Source: Ignelater luminosus (Eukaryota > Arthropoda > Insecta > Coleoptera > Elateridae). Taken from it: a stretch of 64,000 nt of DNA. The notes under the pieces were generated by a model. It ran no database searches. It saw only the letters and a program-made list of their open reading frames with translations, and had not been told where the DNA came from. The stretch is taken from positions 20,607-84,606 of the forward strand of contig VTPC01090608.1 in NCBI GenBank assembly GCA_011009095.1. The letters are read 5' to 3'. Shown here piece after piece: positions 45,541-56,500 of this stretch (its first letter is position 1; every line of letters starts with the position of its first letter). A program made the translations under genes and the position numbers.

Positions 45541-46071
45541 ACAATATGGAAATATCGATGAACAAGACAAAATTCCTGGTAGTAGCAAAAGATCCGATAA
45601 GATGTAAACTCGCAGTCAACAACGAACCAATAGAACAGGTTATGGAATTTAATTATTTATTATTCTCTAGCAGCAGGAATCTATATAACGAAGTGCGAAC
45701 ATAAATACATATCAAAACAGAGCAAATCACGCATATACAAGACATGCGTAAGACCAGTGATGACTTACGCTGGAGAAACTCGACCCGACACCGCTAGGAC
45801 GAAACGACTGCTAAGAACAACATATATGAAAACAATAGGATCTATGAATGGTGTCACATTAAGGTATAGAATTAGAAATCAAGAACTAAGAGATAGGTGC
45901 GACATACAAGATGTGGTGAGGGGGTACGAGGAAGAAGAAGAGCATGGAGGGATCACGCAAACAGGATGGGAGAAGATAGGATGGTAAAGGTAGCAACGAC
46001 GAATAAACAAACAGCAAGGCCACGCGGTAGGCCCCCAAAGCGCTGGACGTCTGCATCCATTCTCAAATAGG
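45541..46071 (+). pseudogene. LINE C-terminal region
   Basis: After the RT, short frames read SMNKTKFLVVAKD and, at 45757-45987, RPVMTYAGETRPDTARTKRL then RYRIRNQELRDRCDIQDVVR, the post-RT domain. A final frame near 46018-46070 gives ARPRGRPPKRW and ends at a stop (TAG, about 46069). Confidence 0.7.
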
Positions 46072-46122
46072 TGTATGTATTTACATGTGCTTTCAAATTT
46101 GAGTTGCCTAGTCAACGTGCAA

Positions 46123-46257
46123 CGCTATTTATGCGCTTTTTTCTTTCTACTGATTGTTTAGTGACATAGACTAATCAGACGGCATTTCATACACAGTCAA
46201 ACTCGTAGTAATTTGTGTTACTCAGCGTCAGTAGAAAGAGAAATGTAAATATAGCGT
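46123..46257. repeat. Short inverted-repeat (hairpin) element, 135 bp
   Basis: ACGCTATTTATGCGC...TTTCTTTCTACTGA on the left matches an inverted ACGCTATATTTAC...TTTCTCTTTCTACTGA on the right over about 32 bp with a few mismatches. It lies between the LINE end and a hAT fragment. It could be a tiny MITE. Confidence 0.4.
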
Positions 46258-46479
46258 GGCATTTTGCCCAGAGCCAATATCCACAATATAAAATTATTTA
46301 TATTAAACAAAACTAGATCAGAAAAATTCATGTTTCCATTTCATTAGTTTGAGCTGGTAAATAAAAACAAGAGTTTTTCAATTAATATAAGTAACATTTA
46401 ATTGTAATAATACTAATATGGTACAAGTATTATACACATATTTTGACATGACATTCTAAATAAAAGTATAGTTATAGTA

Positions 46480-47037
46480 CTATTTCAACAAAGTCTTATT
46501 AAGTAAGATCACGTATCTACAAAAGCAAGCGCGTATTTCTTTTTTGTTTGACATGACGTTTAAAACATCGTCAGGGTTTACTTCTATAGCCCAGTGGATA
46601 GACAAAAGAGCTGAGGAACTCAGTCTCTCATTTCTCATCTTGTTTCTTGGTAAAGACTTAACCGTTTTCATCGTGGAGAACGAGCGCTTTACACTGCTTG
46701 TTGTGACGGGAGTAGTTGCTAAAATTGTGAGAAGATTGTGTATATTTGGAAAAAAAGCCTTGTTACAATTTTGTAGTAGCTGAAAGGAAATCTGGGCGCT
46801 GAGTTTGTCTGCCAGTAACTCTTGAAACTTTTAGTTCACAGTCAAAAGTTTTTTAAACAACATGGATGCGCAAACAAATATGTCATTAAGAACAGGCTGA
46901 GAATGGTCTCTTATATTCTGCAATGAGGAGATGACATTATTTGCATGCTTTACAGCTGCTACTAAATCGTGAGATGGATTTCGCAGGAATATAGAGAGTG
47001 GTGAGATGAAGTTGAAAAGCTTTTCACAAACCAGCAA
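46480..47037 (-). pseudogene. hAT transposase C-terminal fragment
   Basis: The upstream block (47037-46831) reads LVCEKLFNFISPLSIFLRNP then VSSLQNIRD-type helical sequence, the segment before the dimerisation domain. After stops, FFPNIHNLLTILATTPVTT-SSVKRSFSTMKTVKSLPRN and RNERLSSSALLSIHWAIEV follow to about 46520, the hAT dimerisation signature (TTPVT-S-ERSFS-LK and R-ERL-ALL-IH). At least one stop separates the blocks. The element ends were not found. It is unrelated by position to the hAT at 32-36 kb. Confidence 0.75.
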
Positions 47038-47225
47038 GGAGATAATAAACTCGCTTTTTCAATTGCTTTTCCATTATTATATTAAGATTACTTTCAAAAC
47101 TCCAAAATCATTTCCGATTTCTTTTTTAAAATATAAATAGCCATTCATTTGAAGGTTTTATAGATTAAATAAAGATGATCAATTCTTATGAATTTACAAA
47201 GATATATGAAATATCTGATTGCCCA

Positions 47226-47389
47226 TGTTTTATATGAGACATAGGATTATATTTAATATTGTTTTTATTATGAATAAGTTATTACAATAAACGATAATTA
47301 ACAAACGTTTTACATTCTACTGATTCCGCCATATTCTTGTTGTAGTAGTGCACACCCACCGCACACTTGAACTACTACTATACTATACA
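47226..47389 (-). repeat. LTR (3' LTR of the - strand element)
   Basis: It begins TGTTTTATATGAGACAT and ends ACTATACTATACA, that is TG...CA. By hand alignment it differs from the other LTR at about six positions plus a 3-base indel. Confidence 0.88.
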
Positions 47390-47508
47390 TCCCCCATTAC
47401 ACGCTTAAATCTAAACATAATCATTAAGAAGCAATCGTTCAGGCCGAACCTGGACACATTTACAGCAGAGGACACTCCCTTATCTGCCGCTATAGCTAGC
47501 TTCCCTGG

Positions 47509-47832
47509 TTATTCAGGTTGGACCGTGATCCTGTTATCAGGAAGAACAGTCTCTGCTTCAGTATCTACAGCTAAATTGTCATTTTTTGTTCTAAATTCAA
47601 TTTCAGATGGTCTGAGATGAAGACTGTTTTTACGTACAATATTACCAGTTTCATTCTGTACTATATAAGATCTAGGATGACTACATACATCAACTACTCT
47701 ACCTGGTGACCAGGTTTTACTAGGTAAGTTGTGTATTAAAACATTTTGATCTTTAATTAATTTAGCTCTAGTTTTAATGGTTCTATTATAATTTTGTTCA
47801 GTGATCTTCTGTGTTGTAAACAATCCCAACAT
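47509..47832 (-). pseudogene. Integrase C-terminal region of the LTR element
   Basis: The frame contains GLFTTQKITEQNYNRTIK and VLIHNLPSKTWSPGRVVDVC then HPRSYIVQNETGNIVRKNSL. This resembles the basic tail and the G-V-v-RSY-V-t--G-RRN--L motif after the integrase core of gypsy-like elements. It ends with a short acidic tail. Confidence 0.7.
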
Positions 47833-48045
47833 ATAATTTTAATTTGTGATTTTGTTACTGCCAATATAGGTGGCTGACATGCTGGGAGCGTAGCAACAGT
47901 TTTGTTGATAATATAATAAATAAAAAGATATGTCAATCCTGCCTTTTGGGCATTTGATACAATTTAAAATATATGAAGAAAATTACAATTTAATCAGTTA
48001 ATTTATGTAAACCATTTGTATAGTGATGTTATTATATGTTGATTA

Positions 48046-48474
48046 CTACGAAATACAGTCCATTTTTAATTCCTTACATCTGTTACAAACATTCTGTTTT
48101 GCCAGAAGTTGGTTCCAAGCATTCCTAACGAGCTGAGGTTTGAGTAATACTGCAACAAAAAGTATTTTACTACGTAACCGTCTACTCATTAAGATTTGAG
48201 CTGGAGAATAATCTATCCCACATATTGGTATATTTTTGTAATTAAAGAGTCCTAAATAAAAATCCGTATTACTATCTTTACATTTTTTCATTATTAATTT
48301 GATTATGCCTACTGCCTTTTCAGCTTGACCATTGGACTTAGGGTACCTAGGACTTGAATAGACTATTTCTATGTCCCAACCATTTGCAAATGTTTCAGGA
48401 TTGACACTATTAAACAGTACATTGTCACGCATAATCTTAGAAGGTATACCCAATGTTACAAAAATTTCTTTCAC
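48046..48474 (-). pseudogene. Integrase core, C-terminal half
   Basis: It reads EIFVTLGIPSKIMRDNVLFN then WDIEIVYSSPRYPKSNGQAE and KAVGIIKLIMKK. The YSSPRYPKSNGQAE block carries the catalytic Glu region of retroviral-type integrases (P-Y-P-SNG-aE). The preceding Asp position is SKIMRDN where FxSDNG is usual, and the N-terminal zinc-binding half and the first Asp are missing. Confidence 0.8.
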
Positions 48475-48520
48475 TCTCTTAATTACTTCTGTGGTTGCTT
48501 TATCACGAAGTGCCTTAACT

Positions 48521-48712
48521 TCAATTCACTTTGACAAATAGCACTTCAGGTGCTGAGCATATGCCGAAAAGCATTCTATTAAACCTGAACCTTCCGAACG
48601 GTGTTCCAAAGGTACAAATGTAACTACTTATTTCATCTAATACGACTTGAAAAAATCCATCCTTCATATCTAATACAGTAAACAATATTTTACCTGCTAG
48701 ATTATTCCACAC
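48521..48712 (-). pseudogene. Reverse transcriptase N-terminal part
   Basis: It reads KILFTVLDMKDGFFQVVLDE then CTFGTPFGRFRFNRMLFGIC and SAPEVLF, the classical gypsy RT blocks up to the SAPE box. The first catalytic Asp (LD) is present. The YxDD box and everything up to mid-integrase is deleted directly after SAPEV. Confidence 0.85.
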
Positions 48713-48784
48713 TTCCTCTTGTGAAGGGATCAGAAACCTTTCCCTAATGATAACTTTATTAAGTTCCTTGGGATCAAGACATAA

Positions 48785-49231
48785 TCAAAGATCTTTATTT
48801 GGCTTTTCTACTATCACTAAATTGTGACACCACTCCGTACATTCCCTTGCCTCCGTTATAATATTTTTCTCAACCATGCTATGCAATATTTTCTTTAGCC
48901 TATCCTTTATTGATTCCGCTACCCTACGAACTGGTTTGATTATAGGGATTGCATCACCTTTGAATTTTATTTTATATGTTCCTATCTTGCCTAACCCTGT
49001 AAATTTATTTTTCCTTAAAAACTCTAACTTGGACACATCCCTGGTTGCGATAGCATCAATCTCTCTATTTATTCTTTTAATAAGACCTAAATTAGTACAA
49101 GTTCTTAACCGTAATATAGGAGTTATATTTTCTTTTACAATCATTAATGTTACTAGTCTAGTTTTATTATTGACTATACAACGTAATTCAGCTGCATCTA
49201 GTGGTCTTATTTTATTATTATACATGACCAA
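48785..49231 (-). pseudogene. Protease-RT linker and start of reverse transcriptase
   Basis: It contains KIRPLDAAELRCIVNNKT and TPILRLRTCTNLGLIKRI (retropepsin C-terminal and linker type), then IPIIKPVRRVAESIKDRLKK and LHSMVEKNIITEARECTEWC then HNLVIVEKPN. These are the P-rRvp...l---l--m-e-gII-----p-ewvs--v-v-K blocks that open gypsy RT domains. Confidence 0.8.
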
Positions 49232-49433
49232 GTTAACCTGTGTTTTTTGTAGCTACACATTTTTATCTACTATATTCAAGGGAAGTACATTACGTTGTGC
49301 TCCCGTATATAATTTACAACTTATTTCCTACGCATTAATACTTGTTGTTTGTTTCCAGACATCATCACAAGCAGTAGTTAACACTTCCAGACTTACATGT
49401 CCTAGACTGATATTCCTGTTCAATCTCGTGAAC

Positions 49434-49925
49434 TCACCTCGCACCGTTAGCTCTCTCACCCTGCGTATTCTTGAAAAAACAACGAACCGTAAAGTGATTG
49501 GACTTTTTGCAAATGATGCACACTTTCTCATATGCTGGACACTTATTTCTGATATGTTTCCATCCACATTTATCACACAACACTTGATCACTATTTTTTA
49601 CTTCGTTTCCTACCTGTTTGCCTTTCTTCCACTGGTTTCCTTGTTTACTTTCAGCTTTCTGGAATGCATGCACTTCAACGTTTCTCTCTTGTAACGTCTT
49701 GACTTGTGTTTTTTCAGCCTCCGCAGCCCTGCACTGGTTCCCTGCTTTTGTCAAAGTGAGGTCACTTACCCTAAGCAGCCTCTCTTGAAGTGCTGTATCT
49801 TTAGTCCCTATGACCAGTCTGTCTCTGATCATTCTGTCTTCTTGATCACCAAACTCACATAGTTTGGCATGTTTCTTAACTTCCATAAACAAGTGATCAA
49901 AACTTTCTTCCGGTTTTTGAGTCAA
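49434..49925 (-). pseudogene. Gag C-terminal part with two zinc knuckles
   Basis: The N-terminal part (FDHLFMEVKKHAKLCEFG, RMIRDRLVIGTKD) matches the capsid C-terminal helices of gypsy gag. It is followed by CDKCGWKHIRNKC (C-x2-C-x3-H-x4-C) and CIICKKSNHFTVRC (C-x2-C-x4-H-x4-C), the nucleic-acid-binding knuckles. Further gag sequence upstream (49930-50230) is broken into other frames. Confidence 0.82.
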
Positions 49926-50235
49926 CTGGTAAAACTTAAAACTTGTAGCTATAGCGTTTTTCCTGGGCAGGCAGTACGTTTCATAGGCCTTTATTACTTC
50001 ATCATATTTCCCTTTCTATGCTACAGTTAAGTCAAATGTTTTGAAGACGTCAATTGCATCTTCTCCTGCGACTGTGAAAAATTTCACTATTTTCGTTTCA
50101 TTGTTTCATCGTCTTGTTTGTCCTTATCGGTAGCCTTAAGATATATCTTGAATTGAGGTATAAATTTCTTCCAATTCCACTTTTTAGTTTTTCGTAATGT
50201 CTCTTGTATTTTCCACTTGTCATTACCTGACACTA

Positions 50236-50402
50236 TGTTTTATATAATGAGACATGGGATTATATTTAATATTGTTTTTATTATGAACAAGTTATTACAA
50301 TAAACAATAATTAACAAACGTTTTACATTCTACTGATTCCGCCGTATTCTTGTTGTAGTAGTGCACACCCATCGCACACTTGAACTACTACTATACTATA
50401 TA
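50236..50402 (-). repeat. LTR (5' LTR of the - strand element)
   Basis: Direct copy of 47226-47389. It begins TGTTTTATATAATGAG with a 3-base insertion and ends ATACTATATA, where the terminal CA has become TA. Confidence 0.88.
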
Positions 50403-50901
50403 GCCAAAACTGAAAAATGAATTATCTGTAATAAAAGATTTGTAAATGGGAAATCGGCCTAAAAAGCACATAAATACCTTAAATATGATAATAACACATG
50501 GGAATTTCATGAAATTTCATATCTACAATAATGTTTGGACCGTTGTGAAAGTTTGAATTCTTCCGTTTTATGGTGTGTATTTTTCATTAATGCAATAAAA
50601 AGCTCATATTTCATCATATTTAGCGTTTTTTGTTCAATTTGGTTTATAAAGAACATTTTTTATGCAAGTCCTCATATTTGTTTGATATTTTCGTTAAGAT
50701 TTTCATATTAGTTACTAATCATATTTAACGCAGAGTTAGGTAGTTAGGCATGAAAAAAAATTTTTTTTCTTAAAATGGAGACATACGGTAACGAAAATTG
50801 ATTGAATTAAATATTTTGTGTATTAATAAAGTATCTTTTCGTTTTTATCGACTTTTTTGTTTGAATTATTTATTTTAATCTTTAAAGGTCTTATTACATA
50901 T

Positions 50902-51133
50902 TGTGATGATATTAAAAATTTAAATGTGATGATATAAAAAAAATGTAGTGATATTTGAAAATGATAAAAAAAAGAGAGTATAAAAGAAAAATTTTTTTTG
51001 TTTGATAAATGTAATGACAGTAAAAAAATAAAAAAATTAATATTGTCAAGAAAATAGCGTTTTAATAAAAAAATTAAGAACCAAACGAAGAAAAATAAGG
51101 ACCCTGAGAAAAAGAGCTCTCCATATCATAACA
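50902..51133 (+). repeat. 5' LTR
   Basis: It begins TGTGATGATATT and ends CTCTCCATATCATAACA. The copy at 53295 differs by roughly ten substitutions plus small indels by hand alignment. Confidence 0.87.
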
Positions 51134-51141
51134 TAAAAAAT

Positions 51142-51157
51142 TGGCGTCCCAACGTGG
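51142..51157 (+). promoter_or_regulatory. Primer-binding-site candidate
   Basis: TGGCGTCCCAACGTGG, starting with TGG as complements of tRNA 3' CCA ends do, lies 8 nt after the 5' LTR. The tRNA species is not assigned. Confidence 0.7.
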
Positions 51158-51219
51158 TAGGGCAAGTTAAATAAAAGACATAATTATCATTTTGTTAGTT
51201 GTCTGTTGGTAGTGGAAAG

Positions 51220-52329
51220 ATGTCAAAGCGAGGTAAATCGGTAGATAGTAGAAAAAGGGACAAAAGAGAGGAAGAAAATATTGAAATTGAACAGATGGAA
51301 GAAGAAAGTACAAGTATGGAGGAGACCATGGGAGATGTTGAAAAGGGAGATAAAGAGCAAAAAGAAATAAGACAACAACAACCAGATTTACTTAAAATAT
51401 TAATAGAAATGAAACAAGACCAAGATAAAAGATTTGAAGACCAAACTAAAAGAATAGAAGAGATTAAACGAGATAATACTAAAAGATTTGAAGAAATCAA
51501 TCATAATCAAGAGAAAAGATTTGAAGAAATTAAAAGAAAATTTGAAGATCGTGAGAATAGATGGGATAATATTGTTAAAAACATGAGAGGTGAAATACAA
51601 GAAGAGGTGAATAATAAGATAGATGAATGTCAGAATGAAATGCGTAGGAAAATAGAAAGACACCAAGAAGAAATTATCAATATGTTACAAATAAGGGATA
51701 CAGATATAAATGAGAAAATTAAGGAGGAAGAAAAAGTACCAGAAAACTACCAGCAGAATGTGAAAATAGAATTAAAAAAAATAAACAAAAATGTTGAAGA
51801 GAAATCAACAGTAGGTAATCATGGACCAAGTCATTATTGTATATTAGATAGCGGGATTCAAAATATGGCAAAATTCTCAATAAACCACAAACGAATAAAT
51901 CCAAAAGAAAGAATTAACAGTTTACCAATAAGAAAGGCAAATCTTAAAAATAAGATAAAGAATAATTACAAAAAAGAAAAAAATTATCAAAATAACAATA
52001 ATAATAAAGAAAAATTGAAATGTACTATTAATTGGCAGAATAAACTAAGAAGAGCAAGAAAAGCGGAAAGAAGAAACAAAATGAAGATGACAATGGAAAA
52101 TAAAAGGTTGGAGGGGATCAAAGTCAAAAGAAAATCTAAAAATAAGACTAGAAAGAAGAATAAGGAATCGAGGTATAAAATATTTAAGAAAGATAGTAAA
52201 TCTAAAATGAGGATGGAAAAATATAAAATGATAATGAAAAAACATTTAAAGAATTTACTATCAGGGGTCAGAGAGGAACAAAGAAATTACAAATGCAGAA
52301 AAAGAAAGAAAATCAAAGAACTAGAATAA
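51220..52329 (+). CDS. Gag-like coiled-coil protein of the short LTR element, 369 aa
   Basis: The first ATG of the frame is at 51220 (MSKRGKSVDSRKRDK), 63 nt after the primer-binding site. Residues about 10-55 are acidic and residues about 55-180 are a highly charged helix with repeats of the type RFEEIKR/KRFEDQTKRIEEI, predicted to form a coiled coil. The second half (from about 51790) is strongly Lys/Arg/Asn-rich and less regular, so it may be a frame that stays open in A-rich DNA after a deletion junction. Charged helical gag N-termini like this occur in some insect gypsy-type elements. No zinc knuckle is present. The product could package the element RNA, but that is inference. Confidence 0.6.
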   Translation: MSKRGKSVDSRKRDKREEENIEIEQMEEESTSMEETMGDVEKGDKEQKEIRQQQPDLLKILIEMKQDQDKRFEDQTKRIEEIKRDNTKRFEEINHNQEKRFEEIKRKFEDRENRWDNIVKNMRGEIQEEVNNKIDECQNEMRRKIERHQEEIINMLQIRDTDINEKIKEEEKVPENYQQNVKIELKKINKNVEEKSTVGNHGPSHYCILDSGIQNMAKFSINHKRINPKERINSLPIRKANLKNKIKNNYKKEKNYQNNNNNKEKLKCTINWQNKLRRARKAERRNKMKMTMENKRLEGIKVKRKSKNKTRKKNKESRYKIFKKDSKSKMRMEKYKMIMKKHLKNLLSGVREEQRNYKCRKRKKIKELE

Positions 52330-52944
52330 ATACTACAAGAGAATGTTAAAGTAAAAAAATTAGAAGCCAATGTTGACAAAAATAACCAAAGAAGAATGGG
52401 GAACATTGCGTATTAGGTTTGACAAGAAGGTATGAATGATGCTTGAATGAATGTGTTAAAGATAATCATAATGAGTTAAATAATTATTAATGAAGTATTA
52501 TTAAAATGATGATAATTATGAAGATTTGAATATGAAGTTAGTAGAATAATAATGATAATAATAATAAATAAATAATGATATGATTGATAATATTAAAAGA
52601 AAAGGTCAAAATATGATCCTTAATATGAATAAGTAAAGATAAAATATGATATTGAAGTAGATAAATGAGGCAGGGAGTTAAGTTATATGAAGAAAACGTT
52701 ACTATCAGAGAAAATAATTTTTTGCAATTTCTTAAGAAGTTGTAGAAAATGATTTGTATGAATGCAGCATGAATGAAAGCTAGTTGGAAAATAGAGGAAA
52801 ATAAGGGAGAAAAAGGAAGGAAATATGAAATAGAATAAAAATATCAAATGTTGAGCTAAAACGAATAAAAGAAAAATCTTGTATAAAATGCTAATAATGC
52901 TAACTAAACTTATAAAATTTTAAATTTTTCTTTTGTTGAAATAA

Positions 52945-53050
52945 TGTAATGTCAAAGTGACAATTAACAAATGTCAAAAATGACAATTAACTAATGTCAA
53001 AAAAAATGAATGAATGACAGTTGCCTAATGTCAAAATGACGTTCGACAAA
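52945..53050 (+). repeat. Short tandem repeats based on AATGTCAAAATGAC
   Basis: Four imperfect units of about 25-30 bp, each with AATGTCAAAnTGAC and usually AATTAACnAATG, lie in the 3' internal region of the short LTR element. Each unit contains the small inverted motif GTCA...TGAC. Confidence 0.6.
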
Positions 53051-53282
53051 TGTTCAAGTGCAAGACCGTTAATTCACATAATTGAGGTTAGAATAAAAAC
53101 ATAAAAAAATAAATAAAAAAAAAATTATGTATACCATGAAACAAAACAATATCTCTTATATTACGTAAGACACATAAAAAAAATGAAGATCAAAATGTAA
53201 TGGAATTCACAATTGAGTATATTTTAGTTAATATTAATCAAAATGTAAGTTATAGTATAAAACGCTTAAAATTTATATTAAT

Positions 53283-53294
53283 ATGGAGGGGAAA
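53283..53294 (+). promoter_or_regulatory. Polypurine tract
   Basis: The purine-rich run in ATGGAGGGGAAA directly abuts the TG of the 3' LTR and would prime plus-strand synthesis. Confidence 0.65.
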
Positions 53295-53522
53295 TGTGAT
53301 GATATTAAAAATGTAAATGTGATGATAGAAAAAAAATGTAGTGATATTTGAAAATGATAAAAAAAAGAGCATAGAAAAAATTTTTTTGTTTGAGAAATGT
53401 AATGACAGTAAAAAAATAAATAAATTAAGATTGTCAAGAAAATAGCGTTTTAATAAATAAATTAAGAACCACACGAAGAAAAAATAAGGACCCAGAGAAA
53501 AAGAGCTCTCCATATCACAACA
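53295..53522 (+). repeat. 3' LTR
   Basis: Direct copy of 50902-51133, ending CTCTCCATATCACAACA. Confidence 0.87.
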
Positions 53523-56500
53523 GTATACATATATATTTTCTTTTATTTTAGTTTAGGAGAATAAAAGAAAATATGTATATGTCATACAACTTTTGTCTAA
53601 AGATTAAAATAAATAATGAATAAAGTATTCCTACAATTTAATAAAAATATGTATTTTACTCATATATGTGGTTTACGTGTTTTTTTCTCTCCTGAGAAAA
53701 GTATGTTACATGCATATTTTACATATTTTCTAAGATCTATATTCATATTTTAATACCAAATCTTGCATATCCTATGTCATATTTCGGACTTATGTTTTTC
53801 ATAAAATTCCGATCTTTAGTGATAATTCTTGATTACGTTTTCATTGAGCTTGTCTTATTAGATAGATAAATTCTGGATAGGTATTTTGTACTGTAAAAAT
53901 CAGAAATGCTGAGATACCGAATAAGAAAAGTTTTTTTGATATTACAGATTTTTCAATCCTCCTCTGCGTTATTATTTTTTAATAAGAGGATTCTTTATAA
54001 TTCCTTAAATTCCTGTTTACGTAATGAGCACGTTATAAAACACTAATGAGGTAAGATTTGTTGGTAGGGTAACTTTTTGCTCTGATACGCTTTATCGGAG
54101 CGCAAACCAACCGGTTAATCTTTTGAATATCCGTTTGTCAAAAGAAAACCATCCCAGACAAAGTAGCAAGAAACTGAATATCCGGATTTCCCTAGGCAAC
54201 CGCTAGTAAGAGGCAAGTAGTTGTAGTGGTGTGTCTAAAAACAAACTCCTAGTCGACGTAGTATTTTGGAACACAAATAATACTACAGTTATTATTATAA
54301 AACACATGCACACAACATTGAAAATATTTGCCTCTAAATGTTTTTTTAAATAAACACCTTTTTCACAATTACTTAATTAAAAGCAGTGCTAGACGACGTC
54401 TTGTAAATCCCGAGCTGACTGAACAGAGACTTCGTTATAAATAAGAGATTTTTTTATCTAAGTTTACTCATCATCCTAATTAATTTTCTTATTTTCTCCA
54501 CTTTTTCGACTTACACTGCCGCGAAGGCGGAGCATTTCCCCAAGCAGTCGCAGTGTGGGTATGGGTGCCAGCACAAATTCTCCTACAGATTAAATAACTC
54601 AGTTATGTGCTAACCGCGTGGGATCTATGTCGTTCAGTGTCTGGAGCTGAAAAACACGCGTGTGCCACCACCAGTCTTTTAAACTGTAAAAGACTGAAAA
54701 AAAACAGATATCGGTGTGTGTTTATTGTAATATCCTTTGCGTTCCTAGCTCTAAACGAGAATGCTCGACTAACTAGTTTTTATTTTTTGAAATAACTATA
54801 ATACATTTTGCTATTTAATACTGTGTGGTAATATTAAATTGGTGTTTAGCTTATCATTAATAAGTATTCTTATCAGTCAACAAGACGCGTAGAAACTTCT
54901 ATGAAAAACATTAATAAACCTTGACTTATAATTTAATAATTGTGTGTACTTGTTTGTTGCTATCAGGATTTACTATTTACTTGAAGCATAATAATACATT
55001 CTTTTAGAAATGGTAAGGTAACTAACTCTCTATTAAGATTTGAAAAAATATACAGATTAGCGGCTTATTATTACACATCAATGTCATAAAGTACCTACAT
55101 GGTGATATGTAAGTAATCAGGTGCAATTTCCAAGGTTTTCCAGATTTGTTTTCTATTTTATTATAATTAATTAGTGTAATTGAATTGTAATTGTACTTTT
55201 ACCATGTAGGTACCCATTATTTGTTCGTTTTATTGTTTGATAAATTTAATTAATCGTTGCTGCTGCATTCATTGTGTAATGTGAATAACGCGATTTCTTT
55301 GATAAAGTAAAAGCTCATGAAGGAATGCTATTTTTTTATTATAAAATTCTACATTAATGTGGTTTTTTTCATTTCTTTGACAATCATTTGAAAAGGAGAA
55401 ATGAATTTTTAAATTTTTACATAATCTCGTTTTATATCTAAAATAATTCCCACATCATAAAAAGAATTGAAGATAAGCTTGCGTTACGATGTAAAAACTG
55501 GTTAAAAACTAATTCATAAAGTTTGGCGATTTAAAAATAAAGATAAGTTTTTTCTTGGATTTAAAAAAGTTATTTATTGCTTTTAATTTTAAATTTTTAA
55601 GAAATATTTATAGCCCACCTTTTGAAAAACGTATCATTGCATGCATGATTGTGGAATAGTAATTTCTAAAAGAAAAACAATAATTAGTAATTTAAATTTT
55701 ATACCTACATATAGCCTGTATGTAAATTCTTTGGTAAGTTACTGGTGAAATAGGAATGGAAGATATTTAAATTGTATGTTACGAGAATGTGAAATGACGT
55801 AGCGGTGTCGTCAGTACATAATATCTCTTATTGTTTTCACAAACACAGCTATCACTAGTCTAAATTGAGACATTTCCATATTTATTTCCACCGAATCTGG
55901 TGATTATGAAAAATAACTTCAACCATCAGCTAACTTATCGGCAGATAAAATCTATTTATTACCTTAACATATGTAACTCGCAAACAAATGAGTTTGAGAT
56001 AATTATTTCTGTAATCGTTAAAGCCACTATTTACCTTCGCATTCACACATATGCATGAAATCATTGTTAAAATTAAATATTCCCTTTAGATACATATTTT
56101 GTAGAGAATTATGTGAAATTTCAAGTTAATCTGTTACGATTATGGCTTTAGATAAATCTTCATTTATATTTATATATCGAAATTCCGACAACGCCCATCT
56201 CTATTTACAGGCCACGAACCCAAACTATCCAGTAGTTGTTTACGATATGGCTCACTAACGTCTGGCAACATTTATTACATACAAAAAAAAAACATCAGGA
56301 TAACGATTTTATAGTTATATTTCCAAAAACGCTTATAGCTTTTAGAAAAAATTGGCCGGTGACAATTCATTAGAAGGAAGATTTATGTTTTTCATCTGAT
56401 TGTTTTACATATTTAAATTGCAATCTTTAGATCTATCAAAAAGAAACAATTAGAAAAAGAAATATTTCCTGGGTTATTTTTTCAAACGACCTTGTAGCAT

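Larger units (their letters stand above)
43180..46071 (+). mobile_element. Non-LTR retrotransposon (LINE), + strand, degenerate
   Basis: A GC-richer leader (43180-43410) with CCGCCGCCGG and CCCGGGGGTAAAG precedes the coding part, as in many insect LINEs. Order: endonuclease start (43419), endonuclease C-terminal part, reverse transcriptase (about 44800-45540), C-terminal domain (45757-45987), and a closing RPRGRPPKRW motif (about 46018-46050). The copy is nearly full-length but frameshifted in at least six places. No clear target duplication was found. Confidence 0.85.
47226..50402 (-). mobile_element. Ty3/gypsy-like LTR retrotransposon, internally deleted
   Basis: Two direct repeats of 164 and 167 bp bound a - strand gag-pol remnant of about 2.85 kb. 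The left flank GCCCA and right flank GCCAA are consistent with a 5-bp target duplication with one change. Gene order on the - strand is gag zinc knuckles, protease/RT start, RT N-terminal part, integrase C-terminal part. Much of RT, RNase H and the integrase core is missing. Confidence 0.88.
50902..53522 (+). mobile_element. Short LTR retrotransposon with a gag-like ORF and no pol
   Basis: Direct repeats of 232 bp (50902-51133) and 228 bp (53295-53522), both beginning TGTGATGATATT and ending in ACA, bound an internal region of about 2.16 kb. A primer-binding-like sequence TGGCGTCCCAACGTGG follows the left LTR after 8 nt (51142). A purine tract ATGGAGGGGAAA immediately precedes the right LTR. 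One long ORF fills much of the 5' half. No reverse transcriptase, RNase H or integrase motif was found, so the element would need pol supplied from elsewhere. No convincing target duplication was seen. Confidence 0.85.

Noticed and set aside
48876..49694. 272-codon + strand open frame
   Set aside because: It is the antisense shadow of the gypsy protease/RT and gag remnants, whose motifs are on the - strand. Its composition is Leu/Phe/Ser antisense type.
51195..51904. - strand frames under the gag-like ORF
   Set aside because: Antisense of A-rich coiled-coil coding sequence, giving hydrophobic Phe/Leu/Ile strings.
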